Below are positions 1 through 4,072 of a stretch of DNA of 5,264 nt, in pieces; position 1 is the stretch's first letter; each line of letters opens with the position of its first letter. Origin of the DNA: Candidatus Omnitrophota bacterium (GTDB lineage: Bacteria; Omnitrophota; Gorgyraeia; Duberdicusellales; 4484-171); the NCBI GenBank assembly GCA_023135855.1, contig JAGLSH010000054.1, forward strand, positions 1-5,264, written 5' to 3'. The position numbers and the translations under genes are program-made. The notes beneath the pieces were generated by a model, which worked only from the letters and a program-made list of their open reading frames with translations, was not told where the DNA came from and did not search any database.

Positions 1-375
1 TTTAGTAGTTTTGTTGTTGGAAAAATTGGAAAATTGTTTACTGGACCTAAGAGTGTTAAGACAGTAGAGAAAAAAGAAGGAAATTCTGAGGCAGCACCAG
101 TCTTTTTAGAAGGAGAAGAAATGGTTGCAACCTTAACTGCCAAGAAGAATTGTTTTTTGAAGGTTATAGTTGACGGAAAGCTTCTTTTCAAAGGACTGTT
201 TAAGAAAGGAGCGATAGAGACCTGGCGAGGGGATAAGGAGATAGAACTTAAAATTCGTGATGGCTCAGCAATTGCTCTAGAAGTGAATGGAAAACCAATA
301 CCTACCTTAACTTCATTACGTAAACCAATAAAAAGTCTAAAAATAACACCTTCAGGGATAGTGGTAGATAAATAA
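1..375 (+). CDS. rodZ: RodZ-like protein, C-terminal DUF4115 domain (5' end outside window)
   Basis: The reading frame is open from the left edge to TAA at 373-375. A TTG at 34 is probably just an internal Leu codon, because the frame continues upstream of it (FSSFVVGKIGK). About 124 residues are visible. They match the RodZ C-terminal beta domain (DUF4115): 'ATLTAKKNCFLKVIVDG' followed by 'LLFKGLFKKG', a Trp in 'ETWRG', then 'ALEVNGKPI' and a final 'SLKITPSGI'. This is the layout of the 'cWv.V..DG..lf.g.l..G....w....NGk' family pattern, with Phe in place of the usual first Trp. RodZ is a membrane-anchored partner of the MreB cytoskeleton. Its N-terminal helix-turn-helix and single membrane helix should lie left of the window; I cannot confirm them, so another DUF4115 protein is possible. 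It ends 1 nt before rimO, which points to co-transcription. Confidence 0.75.
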   Translation, partial: FSSFVVGKIGKLFTGPKSVKTVEKKEGNSEAAPVFLEGEEMVATLTAKKNCFLKVIVDGKLLFKGLFKKGAIETWRGDKEIELKIRDGSAIALEVNGKPIPTLTSLRKPIKSLKITPSGIVVDK

Positions 376-376
376 T

Positions 377-1651
377 ATGGGGAAGACCTTTTCTATTATT
401 TCCTTGGGTTGTTTTCGTAATTCCTACGATTCAGAAATTATTATCCTTGAATTTTCTAAGTTAGGTTACCGTTTCCTACCCTCAGTATCTTTATTTACAG
501 ATAAAAAAAATAAAATTAAAACAATAGATTTACTTATTGTAAATACTTGTGGTTTTATTGATAAGGCAAAGGAAGAATCTATAAAAATAATATCTGAGGC
601 CATAGATTTAAAGAAAAAAAATAGAGTAGGGAAAATAATGGTAATGGGGTGTTTAGTAAAAAGATACCAAGAAGAATTAGAGAAGGCTTATCCTTTGGTA
701 GATTCTTGGCAGTCGGTAGTAGAATTTAGACAGGATTTTGTTAAAAGAGATAAGTCACTTTTTTTATCATCAATAGGATTTTTAAAAATATGTGAGGGTT
801 GCCTAAACAGATGTAGCTTTTGCGCTATTCCCTCAATAAAAGGTCCCTTACGCAGTAAGTTTAAGAGTGAAGTCATAAAAGAAGCCAAAGATTTAGAAAA
901 AAAAGGAGTGCGAGAATTAAATATTATTGGCCAAGATATTACTAGCTGGGGTAAAGATCTTAAGGGTAAAGAGGATTTAGCAAGCCTCTTAAAGGGGATT
1001 CTAAGAGCAACTAAAGAAATAAAATGGATAAGACTAATCTATACTCATCCTAAACACTTTAATGATTCTTTAATAAATATAATAGCCAAGGAAGGAAGAA
1101 TTTGTAAATATATTGATTTGCCTATTCAGCATATCAATGATAGAATTTTAAAGTTAATGAATCGAGGGATTGCTAAGAAAGAAATTATTGATCTTATCGA
1201 TAAGATTAGAAAAAGAATTCCTGGATGTGTTATAAGAAGTTCAGTTATTGTTGGCTTCCCTACTGAAAGTGAAAAAGAATTCAAAGAGTTGTTAGATTTC
1301 TTAAAATATATTAAGATTGATCGCCTAGGAGCATTTATATATTCACAAGAGAAAGGTACCCAAGCTTATAAAATGCGACCACAAGTGCATCATAGCACGA
1401 AGAAAAGACGTTTTAAGGAGATAATGGAGCAGCAGCAAGAAATAGCAAGAGAGGGGAATAAGAGATTTCTTAATAAAGAATTAGATATCCTCATTGAAGA
1501 TAAAGATTCTGGTATGTTTGTAGGTAGAAGTCAATATGATGCTCTTGATGTTGATGGGATGGTATTTTTAAGAAAGAAGGGTTTAAAAGTAGGTAATTTT
1601 TATAAAGCCAAGATAATTGATTGTCTTGGTTACGATCTTATTGGAGTATAG
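377..1651 (+). CDS. rimO: Ribosomal protein S12 methylthiotransferase RimO
   Basis: RimO is a cytoplasmic radical-SAM enzyme with two [4Fe-4S] clusters that adds a methylthio group to a conserved Asp of ribosomal protein S12. All three family domains are visible in 424 residues, close to the usual 430-440. The N-terminal MTTase domain carries Cys12 (SLGC), Cys58 (VNTCGFI) and Cys92 (MGC). The radical-SAM triad is C142-x3-C146-x2-C149 in 'EGCLNRCSFCAIPSIKGPLRS'. Then come 'YIDLPIQH' (246-253), 'IVGFP' (291-295) and 'FIYSQEKGTQA' (320-330). The C-terminal TRAM domain (about 366-424) has 'GRSQYDALDVDG' and ends in 'YDLIGV'. 'QDITSWG', 'YSQEKGT' and 'YDL' favour RimO over the tRNA enzyme MiaB. 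Oddities: SLGCFRN instead of SLGCPKN, about 10 extra residues before VNTC, a shortened linker to the SAM core, an extra Cys139, and PTES for the common PGET. The start is ATG, 1 nt after the rodZ stop, with no clear Shine-Dalgarno site, so coupling to rodZ is likely. Confidence 0.95.
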   Translation: MGKTFSIISLGCFRNSYDSEIIILEFSKLGYRFLPSVSLFTDKKNKIKTIDLLIVNTCGFIDKAKEESIKIISEAIDLKKKNRVGKIMVMGCLVKRYQEELEKAYPLVDSWQSVVEFRQDFVKRDKSLFLSSIGFLKICEGCLNRCSFCAIPSIKGPLRSKFKSEVIKEAKDLEKKGVRELNIIGQDITSWGKDLKGKEDLASLLKGILRATKEIKWIRLIYTHPKHFNDSLINIIAKEGRICKYIDLPIQHINDRILKLMNRGIAKKEIIDLIDKIRKRIPGCVIRSSVIVGFPTESEKEFKELLDFLKYIKIDRLGAFIYSQEKGTQAYKMRPQVHHSTKKRRFKEIMEQQQEIAREGNKRFLNKELDILIEDKDSGMFVGRSQYDALDVDGMVFLRKKGLKVGNFYKAKIIDCLGYDLIGV

Positions 1652-1744
1652 GGTTTATTTAGTTTATATTGTTTGTATAGTTAATGAGCTGATGAGTGAA
1701 TGGGTTGCCGGGGAAGAAGGTAAAATGTAACCCATAAACCCATA
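1651..1744 (+). repeat. Nested inverted repeats and 8-nt tandem repeat between rimO and pgsA
   Basis: The rimO-pgsA gap (1652-1804) contains two G-rich left arms and a C-rich right side made of a perfect tandem octamer, AACCCATA at 1729-1736 and again at 1737-1744. The inner stem pairs ATGGGTTGC (1700-1708) with GTAACCCAT (1727-1735), 9 bp including one G-U, around an 18-nt loop. The outer stem pairs GGGTTT (1651-1656, starting at the last base of the rimO stop) with AAACCC (1736-1741). The two right arms abut at 1735/1736, so the stems could stack. No T-run follows, so this is not a standard intrinsic terminator. It could be a structured 3' end, a regulatory RNA element or decayed repeats. 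Function unknown. Confidence 0.5.
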
Positions 1745-1762
1745 TACCTATTAACTAGTAAG

Positions 1763-1768
1763 TATAAT
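1763..1768 (+). promoter_or_regulatory. pgsA: Candidate -10 box upstream of pgsA
   Basis: TATAAT at 1763-1768 matches the sigma-70 -10 consensus exactly and would place a transcription start near 1775, about 30 nt before the pgsA ATG. No TTGACA-like -35 hexamer stands at 16-18 nt upstream (that region reads around CCCATATA) and there is no extended TGn. In DNA this AT-rich a chance TATAAT is common, so support comes only from its position in the largest plus-strand gap before pgsA. Confidence 0.35.
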
Positions 1769-1804
1769 GATTTTATATAGTTTTCAAATTAAGTAATTAG
1801 AAAT

Positions 1805-2371
1805 ATGAATCTTCCTAATAAGCTTACAATTTTACGAATCATTCTTTCTTTTGTATGTATAGGTTTTATACTGCAGGATAACTTGTCTTCTCTTATAATT
1901 GCTCTTATTTTATTTGGGCTTGCTTCTCTAACTGATTTTTTCGATGGATACATAGCCCGAAAAAGAAATTTAATATCAGATTTAGGTAAGATTTTAGATC
2001 CGATTGCTGATAAAATACTTATTATTGGAGTATTTTGTGCTTTTATAGAATTAGGAATTGTAAATTCTTGGATGGTTATTTTGATAATGCTTCGAGAATT
2101 TATTATTACTGGCTTAAGATTATATGGATTAAACAAAGGAATTGTTTTAGAAGCAAAAAAATTTGGTAAACATAAAACTGTTTCCCAAGTTGTTGGAATA
2201 TTTGTTATTTTCTTTGCTGTTATATTTTCAAAAACTATCCCTGAAAGCGCGATTGTTCCCTTTCTTTATGAAAAAATTATTCCATTAATTATGGGGTATA
2301 TTGTAATTATCACTGTTTTTTCAGGTGTATATTATTTTTGGGTAAATCGCAAAGCTATAAGGACATTCTAA
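1805..2371 (+). CDS. pgsA: CDP-diacylglycerol--glycerol-3-phosphate 3-phosphatidyltransferase
   Basis: PgsA is an inner-membrane enzyme that exchanges CMP on CDP-diacylglycerol for glycerol-3-phosphate, giving phosphatidylglycerophosphate, the committed step to phosphatidylglycerol and cardiolipin. The 188-residue length is typical. The complete CDP-alcohol phosphotransferase signature D-x2-DG-x2-AR-x8-G-x3-D-x3-D is present as D44, D47-G48, A51-R52, G61, D65 and D69. PgsA-specific features are the 'NLPNKLTILRI' N-terminus, 'REFIITGLRL' (97-106) and 'KFGKHKT' (119-125). Hydrophobic segments near 8-24, 27-42, 71-90, 91-106, 127-145 and 158-180 fit the six-helix fold. The ATG at 1805 is fixed by an in-frame TAA at 1790-1792. 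No Shine-Dalgarno sequence is visible before it. The product is the substrate of PgpA, encoded 150 nt downstream on the same strand. Confidence 0.95.
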   Translation: MNLPNKLTILRIILSFVCIGFILQDNLSSLIIALILFGLASLTDFFDGYIARKRNLISDLGKILDPIADKILIIGVFCAFIELGIVNSWMVILIMLREFIITGLRLYGLNKGIVLEAKKFGKHKTVSQVVGIFVIFFAVIFSKTIPESAIVPFLYEKIIPLIMGYIVIITVFSGVYYFWVNRKAIRTF

Positions 2372-2445
2372 AGGATAAAGGATAAAGGAAAAAGGATAAA
2401 GTAGATAATTGATAATTGATAATTGATAAGTGATAAGTGATAATT
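2371..2445 (+). repeat. Tandem heptamer array (GATAAAG / GATAATT / GATAAGT) after pgsA
   Basis: Immediately after the pgsA stop the sequence becomes a run of 7-nt units sharing a GATAA core. GATAAAG occurs at 2374, 2381 and 2395, with a variant GAAAAAG at 2388. After a 2-nt phase shift (TA, 2402-2403) come GATAATT at 2404, 2411 and 2418, GATAAGT at 2425 and 2432, and GATAATT at 2439. Ten units are therefore visible in two subfamilies. The period of 7 is not a multiple of 3 and the array is not coding. It resembles the short tandemly repeated heptamers known from cyanobacterial intergenic DNA. Array length is likely to vary between strains by slippage. Confidence 0.9.
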
Positions 2446-2464
2446 GGAGATGGGGCAAAGAGAA

Positions 2465-2506
2465 AAAGATAAAGGAAGAAAGACAAAGGAAGAAAGATAA
2501 AGGAAA
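2465..2506 (+). repeat. Purine-rich 14-nt tandem repeat (three copies) before pgpA
   Basis: Three consecutive 14-nt units of the form AAAGATAAAGGAAG lie at 2465-2478, 2479-2492 (T to C at one site) and 2493-2506 (last base differs). Each unit splits into two heptamers, AAAGATA and AAGGAAG, close to the AAGGATA register of the upstream array, so the whole pgsA-pgpA gap seems to derive from one heptamer family. A non-repetitive spacer (2446-2464) separates the two blocks. The strand is almost pure purine and leads directly into the pgpA ribosome binding region. Confidence 0.8.
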
Positions 2507-2508
2507 AA

Positions 2509-2513
2509 GAAGG
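2509..2513 (+). promoter_or_regulatory. pgpA: Likely ribosome binding site of pgpA
   Basis: GAAGG at 2509-2513, 8 nt before the ATG at 2522, is the best-spaced Shine-Dalgarno-like sequence; AAAGGA at 2514-2519 is closer, at only 2 nt. Both sit at the end of the purine-rich repeat, so the repeat expansion appears to have supplied or duplicated the ribosome binding site. Several overlapping GGA-type cores make the exact site uncertain. Confidence 0.5.
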
Positions 2514-2521
2514 AAAGGACA

Positions 2522-2995
2522 ATGGTAAAGAAAAAATCATTAGTTGATAATATTAGTTTACAATTGGCAACAGTTTTTGGAGTTGGCCTTACTCCTTTTA
2601 TGCCAGGGACAGCTGGTTGTATAATAGCGGTTTTAGTTTTTCTTCTTATTGGAAATCCAACCCATTTTTTAATTTTTACTATTGTTTCTGTAATTATTTC
2701 TTTTCCAGTTTCATCAAGAGCTGAGAAAATATTTAAAATAAAAGATTGCAAGAAAATAGTTATTGATGATTTTTCAGGCATGTTGATTACTTTTCTTTAT
2801 GTGCCTAAGAAAATAGAGTTCATAATTCCTGCTTTTTTTCTTTTCCGGATGTTAGATATGATCAAAATTCCTCCGGCAAATAAAATCGAATGTATCCATG
2901 GAGCTGTAGGAGTAGTAGGTGATGATTTAGTGGCAGGAATTTATTCCAGTTTAATTATTCAGGCAGTCATACTACTTTTGAAAATTTTCCCATAA
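2522..2995 (+). CDS. pgpA: Phosphatidylglycerophosphatase A
   Basis: PgpA removes the phosphate from phosphatidylglycerophosphate, the product of PgsA, to give phosphatidylglycerol at the inner membrane. The 157-residue length fits the family (about 150-175). Signatures in order: 'ATVFGVGLTPFMPGTAG' (16-32), matching the 'aTgfG.GllP.aPGT.Gs' start; 'KKIVIDDFSGMLIT' (77-90), aligning with E. coli 'IVWDEFIGMWIT'; 'FFLFRMLDMIKIPP' (105-118), aligning with 'FRILDMWKPWP'; and 'GVVGDDLVAGI' (130-140), aligning with 'GIMIDDIVAGV'. About four hydrophobic segments are seen (roughly 18-40, 46-62, 84-108, 136-155). Asp83 replaces the usual Glu of the DE pair, and IKIPP replaces the usual WKPWP, so this is a divergent member. 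The last 37 bp overlap the end of thpR on the other strand. Confidence 0.9.
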   Translation: MVKKKSLVDNISLQLATVFGVGLTPFMPGTAGCIIAVLVFLLIGNPTHFLIFTIVSVIISFPVSSRAEKIFKIKDCKKIVIDDFSGMLITFLYVPKKIEFIIPAFFLFRMLDMIKIPPANKIECIHGAVGVVGDDLVAGIYSSLIIQAVILLLKIFP

Positions 2996-3507
2996 ATTGG
3001 TCCTTCCTTGGTGAGATTACTTTCATAAAGAATTATTGAGTCGACAAATAGTTGACCACTTAATTGAGTGTTTGCAAGTTCTGCCATAAGCTTATCAATA
3101 TTTTTTAAATCTTTTATTCGGGCTAAGGTGATGTGGGATTTGAATCTATTCTCTTTCATAAAACCTAATGTTTCCAACCTTTTTTCCAACTTCTCGGCAA
3201 TATCTAAAAGAAGTTTTTCTTTATCAAGGCTGATAAAAAATACCTTTGGTTTTTTTTTATTGGGAAAAAATCCAAAACTTTTTAAATTTGTTTCAAAAGA
3301 AGTAAATTTAATAGACACCTTAGTAATTATTTCTTTTACTTTTTCAGCTTGCTCTTGATTAATATTTCCTAAGAATTTTAAGGTTAGATGAAGATTATCA
3401 GGGTTCACCCATTTAAAAGACAAGTCATGCTTTTTAAAATTATTTTCTAACTTTACTATTTTTTGTTTTGTTTCTTCAGATAAATTTATGGCTATGAAAG
3501 CTCTCAT
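2959..3507 (-). CDS. thpR: RNA 2',3'-cyclic 3'-phosphodiesterase (2H family, LigT-like)
   Basis: ThpR belongs to the 2H phosphoesterase family. It opens 2',3'-cyclic phosphates on RNA to 2'-phosphates, and homologues (E. coli LigT) also join tRNA half-molecules through 2'-5' bonds. Both catalytic HxTx motifs are present in 182 residues, the normal length: H40-L-T42-L in 'NLHLTLKFLGN' and H125-I-T127-L in 'FKSHITLAR'. The N-terminus 'MRAFIAINL' and the ending with 'ILYESNL...GPIYGKI' are typical. It starts 25 nt downstream of the cinA-like gene and has no recognisable Shine-Dalgarno site; a small palindrome lies 12 nt before the ATG. It is the last gene of a helicase-amidase-thpR operon, and its 3' end runs 37 bp into pgpA on the opposite strand. 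Its physiological substrate in most bacteria is unknown. Confidence 0.93.
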   Translation of the reverse strand: MRAFIAINLSEETKQKIVKLENNFKKHDLSFKWVNPDNLHLTLKFLGNINQEQAEKVKEIITKVSIKFTSFETNLKSFGFFPNKKKPKVFFISLDKEKLLLDIAEKLEKRLETLGFMKENRFKSHITLARIKDLKNIDKLMAELANTQLSGQLFVDSIILYESNLTKEGPIYGKIFKSSMTA

Positions 3508-3519
3508 GATTTAAGAGGG

Positions 3520-3536
3520 TTAGAATCAGATTCTAA
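3520..3536 (-). repeat. 17-nt palindrome over the cinA-like stop codon
   Basis: TTAGAATC and GATTCTAA form perfect 8-nt arms around a single central base. The palindrome covers the TAG stop of the upstream gene (3533-3535) and ends 12 nt before the thpR ATG. As RNA it could fold as a 7-bp stem with a 3-nt loop. It may be an operator-like dyad, a hairpin affecting translation of thpR, or chance in AT-rich DNA. No T-run follows, so it is not a terminator. Confidence 0.35.
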
Positions 3537-4072
3537 GCATATGTTTTATAAAGTAGGTTTATTAAATCAGCACTTATTTTTTTTCTTACAGAATCTCTGC
3601 TTCCTTTAATAATTATTTTTTTTATTTTTTGTTTATTTTTACTGACCAAAGCTATGAAAGTGGTGCCTAATTGTGTCTTTGTTTTTGCTCCTGGTCCGGC
3701 AAATCCTACTATAGAAGCACCAATGTCAGAATTAAATTTGCCTTTTACTCCAGTAGCTAATTTTAAAGCTACTTCTTTTGATACTCCTTGAGTTTTTTCC
3801 AGAAGAGAGGAGGGAATATTAAAAAGTTTAGTTTTTGTATCTAAAGAATAAACCACCACTGCGCCTTTAAAAACTTTTGATGCTCCAGAAATTTTTGTCA
3901 GAAGATATGAAGCATAGCCACCGCTGCAGGATTCTGCTAAAGATAAAGTTAACTTCTTTTCTCTCAAAGCGATTATCAGTTCTTTTATAGTATAGGAAAG
4001 TGTATGACGGATACCACTGCGAAAATTGTACGAGTTTATTGACGAAGGCAATTTTTTTGGTTTTTTATTCAT
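3533..4072 (-). CDS. pncC: CinA-family nicotinamide-nucleotide amidase (stand-alone CinA C-terminal domain, PncC-like)
   Basis: The CinA C-terminal domain (PncC) deamidates nicotinamide mononucleotide (NMN) to nicotinate mononucleotide, returning it to NAD synthesis. The NMN comes mainly from NAD-dependent DNA ligase. Family motifs in 179 residues: 'LSLAESCSGGYASYLLT' (43-59; usual AESCTGG), 'GASKVFKGAVVVYSLDTKTKL' (63-83), 'GVSKEVALKLATG' (96-108), 'GFAGPGAKTKTQLGTTFIAL' (123-142; usually TGIAGPgG). The domain fills residues about 28-177. The N-terminal MoCF/COG1058 domain of full-length CinA is absent; instead there is a basic 27-residue leader of no recognised type. The ATG at 4072 is supported by an AAGGAG site 10 nt upstream and by a 4-nt ATGA overlap with the helicase stop codon, which implies translational coupling. 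NMN amidase activity is inferred from the family; the ESCSGG and VGFAGPG variants leave some doubt about substrate. Confidence 0.92.
   Translation of the reverse strand: MNKKPKKLPSSINSYNFRSGIRHTLSYTIKELIIALREKKLTLSLAESCSGGYASYLLTKISGASKVFKGAVVVYSLDTKTKLFNIPSSLLEKTQGVSKEVALKLATGVKGKFNSDIGASIVGFAGPGAKTKTQLGTTFIALVSKNKQKIKKIIIKGSRDSVRKKISADLINLLYKTYA

Noticed and set aside
688..888. Short minus-strand open frame inside rimO.
   Set aside because: It overlaps the radical-SAM cysteine region of rimO and has no recognisable feature.
1688..1727. CTGATGAG near 1689 resembles the hammerhead ribozyme core CUGANGA.
   Set aside because: No stem II closing into a GAAA box and no stem III with a cleavage site can be placed in the following sequence; the 7-nt match is expected by chance.
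1700..1735. The 9-bp hairpin after rimO as an intrinsic terminator.
   Set aside because: The loop is 18 nt and the downstream sequence is CATATACC, not a T-run.
1789..2136. Minus-strand open frame of about 115 codons opposite pgsA.
   Set aside because: It lies fully opposite a gene with a complete catalytic signature and shows no domain of its own.
2371..2506. The repeat region as a CRISPR array.
   Set aside because: Units are 7 or 14 nt in direct tandem without unique spacers.
2355..2781. Open frames on the minus strand across the pgsA-pgpA gap and into pgpA, rich in Leu, Ser, Phe and Tyr.
   Set aside because: They are translations of the heptamer repeats and of the antisense strand of pgpA, with no protein family features.
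2980..2989. GAAAATTTTC palindrome near the pgpA stop as a bidirectional terminator.
   Set aside because: It has no loop and no GC stem; it is simply AT-rich coding sequence shared by both genes.
3068..3358. Plus-strand open frame of 96 codons inside thpR.
   Set aside because: It is antisense to a well-supported gene with both HxTx motifs; its Phe/Ser-rich composition reflects the Lys/Glu-rich opposite strand.
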